A DNA stretch of 64,000 bases from Cystobasidium ongulense (lineage: Eukaryota; Basidiomycota; Cystobasidiomycetes; Cystobasidiales; Cystobasidiaceae): positions 682,001-746,000 of the forward strand of contig BQUP01000002.1 of NCBI GenBank assembly GCA_022835595.1. The letters run 5' to 3'. The translations under genes were made by a program, and so were the position numbers. Under the pieces are notes generated by a model. That model made no database searches and had not been told where the DNA came from. It saw only the letters and a list, made by a program, of their open reading frames with translations. Shown here piece after piece: positions 23,603 to 33,244 of this stretch (the first letter of the stretch is position 1; each line of letters opens with the position of its first letter).

Positions 23603-24976
23603 ATGTTCGACCCTATGATCCATTCCAGCGACGGCATTGTCCTCCCAGCTCTGGAGGCAGCGTACATGGTCACTGCTGTCAAAGAGGCAGAAGATGGAAC
23701 AGCGCAGCTCTGTCCCAGCCAAGCAGATAGCCCGTCCACGCCCTCGTATTTATCTGCGCCCCTCCCGCGACACATACACAACTCGAGCTGGAGAGCTGGA
23801 AGGATTCTAAGCTGGTTCGTGCCGCCACTCCTCGGCTTGTTCATTTTGTACGGCTGGCAATTTGCTAGTCGTTTCGTCAGTGAGCCCTACCCTCGACACA
23901 ATAAGGGAGGCTTGTATAGCTAAAACTTGTCATGTTGCAGTTCCCTACGTCTGTGAGACTCACACTACACTCGTTTGCAAGAGCTACTCCGTCACTTTGC
24001 ACATCCTCCTCACCTTCACTCTCGGTCTCTTTATCTTTCTCTGGATAGCGCCTAATTATCACTCGGCTCCTCCCTCATCCTTACCTCAAGCGATCCAAGA
24101 CCGGCTTATCCCACATCAAGTCACATCTTCCGAAGGGGGTTACAACGAATGCTGGCAAGACGATTGCGCTGGTCGCGTACTCCCTCCTAGAGCCCGACAT
24201 TGCAAAGACTGCAAAAAATGCAGACTCGACTTTGATCATCACTGTCCTTGGTTAGGATGTATATCCCGAGACACTGTGAAATCATTCATCCTGTTCCTTG
24301 GTGTCGCCACTACTGCAATTCTAGTTGGCCTACTCCCAGTGTATGGACTAGCTTGGAGGCAGCTAAGACTCGTAACGAGCTTGACGTGGGAAGAGGAGTG
24401 GATGTATAGAGAATGGTGGGATGTCAAATGGACCTGGATCTGTGGACCTATAACTCGCTATGTCGGAGCTGTAATCATTTCATACCTCTACTACGATTTT
24501 CCCATTCAAGAACTCGAAGGAGGCGTCACTGGGACCGTTTCTATTTCAGCGACTCTCTTGTTCTACTCCTTCTATGGCACTATCCTGGGCTTCTTCTGCG
24601 TACTACTATGCCTGAACGCTATGAAAGACGTAGCCACAGCGGGTAGTACTATAGAATCTACTAGAACAAGCAGACGAAGCAAGGCCGGTGTAAAACATCT
24701 ATACTCATATCGATATATACAAATGCCGCTACTCACCGGACAAAACATCTCAGAAGATAAGCTGGAACCTAGTGCGGTAAAAGAAATACCAACCGATATT
24801 AACCTTTATCACTTTGGTGTTGTTGAGAATCTAAAACGAGTCTTCGGTCGAACAGTTCGTGAATGGGCTTGTAAGTAGCTTTTCCATATTCATCTTCGGC
24901 TTCTATCAGAATCGTCCGTCTTAGCTGACTCCATCTTTACGATTTTCTCACAATAGCACCGTGGCCACCTTCGTAA
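23603..24976 (+). CDS. DHHC-type protein S-acyltransferase (palmitoyltransferase)
   Basis: This family transfers acyl groups from acyl-CoA to protein cysteines in Golgi/ER or other membranes. Exons 23603-23879, 23941-24870 and 24957-24976 give 408 residues, the last exon encoding only SPWPPS after a split codon. Four hydrophobic segments are visible: WFVPPLLGLFILYGW, LHILLTFTLGLFIFLW, FILFLGVATTAILVGLLPVY and LLFYSFYGTILGFFCVLLCL. The cysteine-rich domain lies between segments 2 and 3, with PPRARHCKDCKKC then DHHCPWLGCI. The catalytic DHHC is intact. Departures from the canonical domain are CWQDDC at the first Cys pair and a shortened CPWLGC where most members have CPWxxNC. I cannot assign it to a specific Pfa subtype. 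Its substrates are unknown. Confidence 0.9.
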
Positions 24977-25484
24977 GTCTACCCTGACCTGCTTGCTTAG
25001 CACGAGCGCCTGAAGTTGACCCATGCCTTGGTCATGTACACAGTGTTGAGTCCACTGAGCATTGGAGAATCGGTCCAAAGGCACTGCAGTACCTCGAAAT
25101 GCCCACAGATCAGAGAGAAACGAATAGAAAGTTTGATTGAGTATCACAATATAACGACAAGTTGGTCTAAAAGTCTGACTGCCAAAGATAGTACCCTCGT
25201 TTACGATACAATTCCACTTAGAATACTTGTAAAGACCTTTAAACTCAGGCCGAAGAGCCTTGGGCCGAAGTAGTACACGGTAGCAGTGTACCAAGTTTTA
25301 CAGGCCAGAAGTATACCCTTTCCTTAGCATAGCATAAATTGTTGTTTTCTTTTCATTACTAAAGCATTAAAAGCAAAGCATGAAAAACTGAATTGTGAAC
25401 CCAAATAAGGTTATGATACAATGTAAACCCGCCTGGCATCTGCAATATCTAGCTTTTTCAAAAATGCTCTCGCTAAACCGTATT
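24977..25484. other. Convergent 3' flanks, DHHC / APN2
   Basis: A+T-rich spacer between convergent genes. I see no gene or repeat in it. Confidence 0.5.
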
Positions 25485-28216
25485 TTACGCTTTTCGTTTG
25501 CTGGTATTGCTAGAAGGTATATTATTTGTACGTTTAACATCACTTTCCCATTTGAAATAATTACATCTGTATTCTGGGTTTACTTCGGCTTTAGATTGAC
25601 CTTTATCGTATCCTATTTACACAAGCATAAAGTCTGTCAGCTTCAATTTCGGTTCCTTATGATGAAGTATAATGTTTTTCTGGCAACTAGTCTGGAAACT
25701 AACCTTCACCGACTGGTCTTGCGCAGAGCCAGAAAACACGGCCTTTATTTTTGCCCGCTATCAGAAAGGAACATTGGGGCAATCGTTAGCCAAGAAGAAG
25801 ACTTTGCGAGGTAGACTTCGAAATCATCTGTACGAGGTTTGTATAAAGACTTACGTTTGTTTACTGTCCATTGCTTACATGGTTCGCCGTGCGAAGAGCA
25901 AAGCGGTGCTATCTTAGGTGAGAAAATAGAAGACCAAGCTGAAGAAGCTTGTTCGTTTGTATTTGCTGTTGAGCCTTGCATTATCTATGTAAAGAGTAAT
26001 AGCCATCCGTCAGTCCGGTCGATTGGCTGAGATAAGCTGCTGTGGTATAGCTTACATCTTGCATATCCGAATCCGTGCTTCCGTCACGTGACACATCCCT
26101 CGATTTTCGCTTCTTACGACTGCTTGGGGCATTATCGCTTGTTGTTGATACTCGGTTGCCGTTGTTCCCTTTCCTCTTTAGAATGTTTATTTGATTGTCT
26201 TCATCGATCTCATCGTTTACAATGTCATCATCGCTCGATGATATAACAGCCCCAGCCCCGTTGTTTGTCCTCATATCAATAAGTATATCGGATGAAATGA
26301 GCGGTTCCTCGGAAGCTCTTTCTTTCCCGTTCGAGACTTTCCTGGATTTCTTTGATGATGGAGGAACTTCAGGAACTGGAGTGGGTGGTTTGAAAAACGT
26401 AGCTAATGTTTGCTGTCCTTTCTTTCCTTTCGGTTGTGTTATACTCTTTTTCGATCCGTTTGAATTTGAAGTAATAGGTGATGAAATACTAGATGACGCT
26501 TGAACTTTCTTATCTGATTTCTTATATAATTTTGTGGTATTCTTTCCAGTTGTCGCGTTGGTATCTTCGTCTGATTCGTCTAGGGTCAAGTCGATAGAAG
26601 GTGAAGCTAGTGCTCCTTGCGAAGAAGTGCCTAGACGCGCGCCTCCTGTATTAGATGAAGATTCTGATGGTGTTGCTCTTGGTATATCTACAATCGGCTG
26701 GCTCGAAGTGGATGCAGATCCATCTGCGAGTAAGGAAGAAGGTATAGGCGCCAATGGAGCAGGAGTTTTTGATGTGCTCGAGCTTGCGAGAGGTAAAACG
26801 GAGGAAGAAGGTGGTTTACTTGTAACATTTCTATCCTGGAAAGTCGCCTTGGAAGATGTAGCGGTTGTTGTCGTAGTAGTCGATGTCATGGTTAATGTCG
26901 AGGGTTTCTTGAAGAAGTTGCTCAAAAGTCGTTGCTCAGCACCAAACTCTGGGTAGAATTTAGCAGCTAACTTAGGTGGTTCTGGAGGTATAGCATTAGG
27001 ATCTCTACTTCTCCCAGGTGGGTTCACTTTATCCCATAAATATTCCGTATTTCCATCTTTAGTGGTTATCGATTCATGAAAATCCGCAATAACAGGACAA
27101 TGATCTGATCCTATGATTTGAGGTTGAATATCACAATTCTTAATCCATGGTAATAAGCCAGGAGTAGCTAGTATGAAATCTATACGAGTACCATAATTTG
27201 TTTCTCTAGCATTGATACGCGTTTCCCAATGAGTAAACATACTCTTTCTATCAGGATTAAAATGTCTACCTAAATCTATCATTACGCCTGTACCAGGTTC
27301 AACGAACTCGTTCAACCATTTCCTAGCTGGATGATCACCGAAGTTTGCATATGATGAATCTTTCATTCTTCTTATTGGATCACAATGATCAATTGGAGAT
27401 CTGCATATATTCAAGTCACCAAGAACTATAACTTCTCTTCCTAGTCTTATTAGATTCAAAATCCGAGCTTCTAGCATGGCATTGAATGCGAGCTTGAAAT
27501 CGAGACGTTCTTCATTCGTTTCGTTCGGGCAATATACGTTGATCAGTACGAATAGACCTAAATCGACCATTGTAGTACGGCCTTCTAGGTCTATAGTCCT
27601 GACATCTTGTATGTTTAACGCTATACTATCAGGTCCGAGGGTACCGCCTATGAGATCTTGTTCTGATGGTTCGGGTCTTCGCTCGAGTGGGAGCAAACCC
27701 GATATACCTTCTTCGGCTTTGAGAGGAATGGTCACTGAACGACGCGTGAAGATGCATGTCCCAGAGTAGCCCTTTTCAGGTTTGCGAGAGTAAGATGAGA
27801 AGAACGAATCGAAAGAAGGAAGTATTGCCATATCTCGCGATACTTGTTTCTTTGTGATTTTGGTTTCTGTGTGCGAGTATGATGATGCCGGTCAGTATGA
27901 TTCTCTTTTGACTGAGTACTGCAGGTATTGTGAATGATGGGGGATGTGCCCACCTTGAAAGCATATGACATCCGCACCGAGTTCATTGAGTATATTCTCG
28001 TAGGTTTTGAGGCTGTTCCAGCTGTAAATAATGCGACAGGCTGCTCAACCTTACCTACCCTACCCTAGGTTCAATGACTGCTGTTCGATCCATTAGGCAC
28101 TCACGGGCTGTATTGAAGCAAGGTCTTTATGCCGTTCTGCGAAGGTTGTCAGCACAAATGAAGTAGAATGGACTAGGACACTCGCTACCCACCACATTCC
28201 AGCTCATTATCCGCAT
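25485..28216 (-). CDS. APN2: AP endonuclease 2 (class II, ExoIII family) with GRF zinc finger
   Basis: Apn2 cleaves abasic sites and trims 3' blocks in base-excision repair. Exons 28216-28193, 28136-28105, 28021-27954, 27866-26056, 25984-25855, 25757-25704 and 25612-25485 sum to 748 residues. The catalytic set is complete: MRIMSWNVNGIKT, ICFQETKI, VLGDLNICRSPIDH, GTRIDFILAT and GSDHCPV. Two PCNA-binding boxes of the Q-x-x-L-x-x-F-F form follow, QRLLSNFF (about 26911-26936) and QQTLATFF (about 26391-26414). The large exon runs to an apparent end, but three small exons beyond it encode the expected Zn-GRF domain: PLCSSHGEPCKQWTVNKPG, NKGRVFWLCARPVGEG and YRCNYFKW, ending SNTSKRKA. The start MRIMSWN was chosen because the family begins right at this strand. 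The linker is Ser-rich and disordered. Confidence 0.93.
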
Positions 28217-28637
28217 CGTGGCGGATGTGTCGCTTTACGCTTGAATGCAGCGGTGACAGTGCCTCGGCAGGCGTGAGATGGGACGCATGGTCACCGTCGG
28301 CGCATGGCAGACAATCGCAAGGGCATGGCTGTGAGGGATGTACACTGTTTGGGAGTCAGCGATGCTCTCTATAGTCAAAGCGAGAGAGCTGCTCTGACTG
28401 ATGATTCCTGGATAAAGACGACCTCGATTGGCTTTGTAGCTGTGGCCTTTGGAACCGCACTGACTGGGACAGCAAGGTGACAAGGTCCATCTTGAGGGCG
28501 ACAAAGAACACACCTATCTTAGGAACACACTCTGCGCACGCAACAGCTGGTACACCGCGTCCGCTGGTTAGTTCACGGGCCTTAAGTGACTCCGCCAGCC
28601 TGCAATAGCGTGTGATCATCCGGCAACCACCACCACC
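28217..28637. promoter_or_regulatory. Divergent intergenic region, APN2 / SDS3
   Basis: A 421-bp head-to-head spacer presumed to hold both promoters. No distinctive motif was recognised. Confidence 0.4.
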
Positions 28638-29798
28638 ATGGAGCTCGACAGCTGGGCAGGACCAGACGCAAGCATGGCATCCTCTCTCGGAGGAGTGCCC
28701 ATGCCACGAGGAGCAGCGGACGCAGCAAGCGAGAGCAAGCGCGACAAGCGTCGTCGCGAGATGGCCATCAAGGTCGAGCGGATCCGACAAGAGACGATCG
28801 AGCGAAAAGACAGCATCCACGCTGATTTGCAAGAGAGCTATCGCATACATTTGAATGCTATGCTCAGTCTGCCCTACCCTACTCATCCAGAGTACCTCCT
28901 CCGCTTGCATGCCTTGTCTGTCCAGAGAGACGCAGACACGCTCGCGGCGAGATTGGAAAGCACGTATGCCCTCGAACAGGCGAGACAGCTCTATCACTCA
29001 GAAGTAGACAGGGTGGAAGAGGAATACGAGAGTGCCAAGAAGACAATCAAAGAGAAACTACTAGAAGCTTGCGACGAACGCGCAAAGAAGCTCAAAGAAG
29101 AGAAAGACTCGCTCGAACTCCCTTCACTCGAAGGTGGACTGTATGGTGACAATGGCAAACACCAGACTCGCAGAAGAGGCGTAAATGGCTTTGCAGCGGG
29201 TTCGCCAGCACATGCAGGCTCTTCGAATGGTGAGCAATTCACGCCGCTTCTCATGCCGCACCCGCTAATGTCCTTCCTGCGTCCACTACTCACAGGCATC
29301 TCCCTATCCGGCATGGCTCTGCCGCCACAAGCTGGAGGAGGAGATTCGGCAACACCAGGAGGAGCGTCACCATCCACCCAATCAATGCAACCAAACCTCT
29401 CATCAACTCAATTAAGTGATCCCTTCAATTTCTCACTATTACCGAATTCATCAACGTTAGCAAATAATGCATTACATCCGTCAATGTTATTGTTACAACC
29501 AGGATCAAATGCATTATTACAATCTTTGAAAACTGGAAATCATAATTTTAATTCAATAGGTGGTAGTGGTCATAGAACTACAGGTGGCAGAACAAAAGCA
29601 GGCTATCCTCCAAATGGTTTAATTATTACTCCTGGTACTTATGCTGTTTTAGGAAAATCTATAAATGCTATAAATCAACTAAGAGCGGAAGAAGTCGCTG
29701 ATGATATGGAGTGGTTTAGAGTTAGAAAGCGCAAAAGAGGGACGGGCACGGAAACTAGAGAGAGAGCTTTGAAGAGGAATGCTTTACAGGATTATTAG
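28638..29798 (+). CDS. SDS3: Sds3/BRMS1-family subunit of the Sin3-Rpd3 histone deacetylase complex
   Basis: Sds3-like proteins scaffold the Sin3-HDAC corepressor in the nucleus. The gene has one uninterrupted exon of 386 residues. The family region, about 33-162, is a long charged helix and coiled coil. It starts SKRDKRRREMAIKVERIRQE, passes the non-helical link LPYPTHPEYLLRLHALSVQR, and ends in DRVEEEYESAKKTIKEKLLE. The downstream half is Ser/Gly/Asn-rich with GLIITPGTYAVLGKSINAIN near the C terminus, a motif-like segment that may be the Sin3-binding part (inference), and a basic end (RKRKRGTG). Base composition changes sharply within the exon: 40 of 60 bases are G+C at 28681-28740 but 19 of 60 at 29461-29520. 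The absence of introns is unusual for this window. Confidence 0.87.
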   Translation: MELDSWAGPDASMASSLGGVPMPRGAADAASESKRDKRRREMAIKVERIRQETIERKDSIHADLQESYRIHLNAMLSLPYPTHPEYLLRLHALSVQRDADTLAARLESTYALEQARQLYHSEVDRVEEEYESAKKTIKEKLLEACDERAKKLKEEKDSLELPSLEGGLYGDNGKHQTRRRGVNGFAAGSPAHAGSSNGEQFTPLLMPHPLMSFLRPLLTGISLSGMALPPQAGGGDSATPGGASPSTQSMQPNLSSTQLSDPFNFSLLPNSSTLANNALHPSMLLLQPGSNALLQSLKTGNHNFNSIGGSGHRTTGGRTKAGYPPNGLIITPGTYAVLGKSINAINQLRAEEVADDMEWFRVRKRKRGTGTETRERALKRNALQDY

Positions 29799-30143
29799 AA
29801 GCTACCCCCCTTTAGTCGTTCTTTCCTTGTCGTGATTGTGGTCAGCTCTCCTTTCTCAGTCGTGTAGTCTTTTCTTTTTCCAGCTTCGGGCTTTTCTGTT
29901 TTCATTTCAACCTCTGTTGTCACTTTTCCAACTGCGCGAACGCCTCTGATGTCCCTTTCTTCCCACATTTGTTGTATTGCCTGCCCATATGCAACGATAC
30001 AATACATCATCATCACTACCATTCACATTCTTGCAAGATTATACAGATGGTTGCGATATGTGGCTATAATACGAATTAACTTACATCCAATTGACTCGCC
30101 CCAGGAACCCTTATTTCCCTCGTTGCGTATCAGCCTGTTCACA
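29799..30143. other. Convergent 3' flanks, SDS3 / Laa2-like
   Basis: Short spacer between convergent genes. Nothing else was seen. Confidence 0.5.
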
Positions 30144-32695
30144 CTAAAGCAGATCGAAGAAATCGGCATCACTTTTAGGCAGAGCAGTCTGCTTCGAGTT
30201 CAATTTCATTGGACCACTTGCTTTCTTTGGACTTGGTATATTCGAGTTATTACTCTGTAAAGCGACAGAAGCAGACATATTCGGTGATGAGAAATTTTCA
30301 AAATCTCCGAAATCATCTTCTAGTATATTTGTACTTGGCTGATTCGTCAACGGTGGTTTGATCGCAATTGGAGCTTGGGCTATTATCGGGCCGCTTCCAC
30401 TTGCTGGTGAACTTGTAGAAGTCGTATGTAGATTCGTACTTGTAGTGGTAAAGTTAAGATCTGCTAGATCGTCTAAAAGGGAAGTCGTTTGCGGTACTTT
30501 CCGACTCGAAATGGAGGATAATGGTGCAGGTGGAGCGAGGAGTGGTGGAGGTGTACTCGTAGTTTTAGATTGGAATGTAGTAGAACCAGGTCTTGAGATT
30601 GAGGATGAAGGTCGAGCCAGTCCCATTCCAGCAGAAGAAGTAGGTGGTGGTGGTAAGATAGGTGATGAAACAGCGGTGTGTATTCTAGGAGAAGGATGAT
30701 CTTTATAATGTCTAGAAGTAATATTAGAAACTTGATTCAATTCAGCTAATGGATCTAATGGATCAAAAGGGTCTATAGAAGCTGAAGATCTTATTGAAGA
30801 AGCAGCAGCTGATAAATGAGCGAAAGGATCTTGTTTAGAACCAGGTATGATACCTCGCATATTATTCGATGAATTTGATAGCGATCTTCCTTGCGATCTT
30901 AAAGAAGGCACTCTATTCAAAGTAGTGGTCCTAGATGTAGAAGTAGGAGGAGGGGGAGGAGCATTTGAAAATGCAGAAAAAACTTTATCTAAATCTTGTT
31001 CTTCTTCATATTGTTCATTCGAATAATCAACAACCCTATTTCTATTCCAAAACCATCCTTTCCGTGAAAATCCATCGTCTTCTCTATTACTGCCATGATT
31101 TTGCTTACTATCATTACCAAAATTATCATCATCATATCCAGAATTTGAATGCATTCCATTTGCAGAGGTTGATCGTTTAGAATCGAAATTCTCAAGTTGT
31201 GAAAAATCATCTGTAATCTCTACTTTCTTTTGCTTTTCCACCTCTCCTGCTGCTGATGCTGGTGTCGATTTGATTGAAGTTGAGATACTCGACATTGAAT
31301 TATCATTCTTCGTAGAAGTAGGATCCGCACTAGTCGCTCTTCCTTTTCCGAATCTGAAGAAACGCGATACCCCAGCTTGCTGTTGTTGTTGCTGCTCTTG
31401 ACTTGTACCCGCAGCACTATTAGAAGGCGTCGAGTCTTGAGTGATATCAGGTGTTGGGGACGAAGATTGTGATCCAATACCAGCTGTAGATATCGAAGAT
31501 CTCGGCGATATAGCGGAAGGAGATATAGCAGAAGATGAGACCTTAGCATCAATAGATCCCCTTCTCGAGCTAGATTCATTATCCCCTTCGCCGGTGGTAG
31601 TGGTAGTAGATTTCTTAGATCCCCAAATACTCCATTTCGGACCTCTGTTCCCAGTCGATGGAGGAGGGATAGTAGGTGATTTTTGGCTGGAAATTGGAGA
31701 TTTAGCAGTAGATTGTTTCGCATATTCTTCATCTAGATTACGAATTTGTATTCCCAATTCAGATTGCAATCTTTCTAAATCCAACTCTGCTTCTTCCGAA
31801 GTTTTACGTGCGTCAAGTGAACGATTCAAAGCATCTTCTTCGTTTGTATGTGGATTATGAGAATTGCTTTGCCTTTGAGCTTCAGGAGGACGCCAAGGAT
31901 CATTCGTTCCTTCTGCGTCTAACTCGACCTCGTCGACTTCGGGACTCGCTCCTTGCCATGTAGGAGGAGCATTCACATGTTCATCCCATTTAGAAGGAGG
32001 TAAATCCGTAGCTCCCCAATCTGTATCGGAATCTTGTCTTGTCGGTGGCGTCCTCACTGGTCCTAAATCTGGCAAGGCTTCTGCAAATCCTCCAAAACCT
32101 CCCTCTCCCTCCTCTTCCTGATCCTCTGGGCGGTCTTCTGAGCTCCTCTCGGTATAGCTGTGTTGAATGTCTTCTTGATTTGACGTTCCTTCCCGGAGCT
32201 CATCGTCTGTAATGGTACAAGTATGTGTCAGAGGTGCAAGAGCGGAGTCGTAGCCGCATGAAGCCCACCTTCGATAGCCCAGGCCGGTGGAGAAGCATCC
32301 AAAGCAGGTGATGAGGTAGACTGGTGCCATGAATCTTCCGGTCCTTCAGCTGCGCGTGCTTGCGGACTGGCGTGCTTAGGCGAGTTCGATATTGATTGCT
32401 GAGGAGCCCATTCATCTTCATCTGGACGTGATGCGAGAGTGGAAGTAGAAGCGACTGGCTGAGAATTGCCCCATGCATCTTCGTCGTCGTCCACTCCAGC
32501 TGAAGGTCTGAAGCTGCTCTTGAAGCCTAGCGGGTCATCTTGATCGTTGTGAGTTGCTGCCGTTGATGGTGCATCCTCTCTTGCAAAGGTGAATGATGAA
32601 GCCTTTGCCGGAGTGGACGGACCAGCCTCTGGCGAGCCTGACGAGGCAGCGGTATCATCGCCCCATGCATTGGCGAATGGGTTGAAGCTGTCCAT
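30144..32695 (-). CDS. Aftiphilin/Laa2-like clathrin-adaptor accessory protein (tentative)
   Basis: Exons 32695-32269 and 32206-30144 join in phase to 829 residues. The protein is mostly disordered and acidic/Ser-rich, with a repeated short-motif grammar. The N terminus MDSFNPFANAWGDD is followed by recurrent Trp-acidic motifs (EDAWGNS, DEDEWAPQ, DPWRPPE, TDWGATDLPPSKWDE, PPTWQG). A coiled-coil stretch is centred on ELDLERLQSELGIQIRNLDE. The C terminus carries EDDFGDFENFSS and ends SDADFFDLL. Acidic-Phe motifs of the DFGDF kind bind the AP-1 gamma-ear or GGA domains in aftiphilin and yeast Laa2, so a trans-Golgi/AP-1 accessory role is likely. This is inference from motifs and not from a folded domain. 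The gene is divergent from the GT90 gene. Confidence 0.6.
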
Positions 32696-33244
32696 TTGAC
32701 ATCGATATGCCGGACACGCTGACTGCAGTTGGCGTGACACGAAGGCGCATGGGCGGGCTGAACTCGTAGTAGGTGAGACTCGCAAGCTGGAGTCGAGCAT
32801 GACCGTCGTGGACAGCATACTAGCCACTACTCCTCATCACACGCACGTTATTGCCTGTTCTAAGCTTCTTTATCAATTGATGCAATCTTGGCTACCGAGG
32901 TCGGCGCGTGTATACTAGACTACGGCAAGCAGGACATGGGCATATAATGATTGCAAGGCAAGCTGAGCAAGAGCGTTGCTGTGAGTATGTCGTAGCACCC
33001 TAGAGTCCTGATTGCAGATCTGACGGAACACCGGGATGACTGCAGCGAGAAACAACACTTGAGAGAAACAGAAAGAAAGTTGGAGAGAAGAAGCGCGTCT
33101 CGGATTTGGAGAAGAGGAAGGAAAGCAGGAAAGCTTTCTTCTGTTCTCATTACAGATTACATACAAGTACTTGCATTCCAGCACATACTATCAGAGCACA
33201 TTGCTCGGGGTATACGGCACTGCATCGACTTATTGAACGCGCGA
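32696..33244. promoter_or_regulatory. Divergent intergenic region, Laa2-like / GT90
   Basis: A 549-bp head-to-head spacer. Its right half (about 33058-33130) is purine-rich on the plus strand and probably belongs to the GT90 5' leader. No gene was found. Confidence 0.45.

Noticed and set aside
25395-25814. A 139-codon plus-strand reading frame
   Set aside because: It overlaps, antisense, the three small APN2 exons that encode a clear GRF zinc finger; its own translation is unlike any protein.
28045-28070. Telomere-like CCTACCCTACCC string
   Set aside because: It sits inside an APN2 intron, has only about two units, and is best read as a pyrimidine-rich chance tract.
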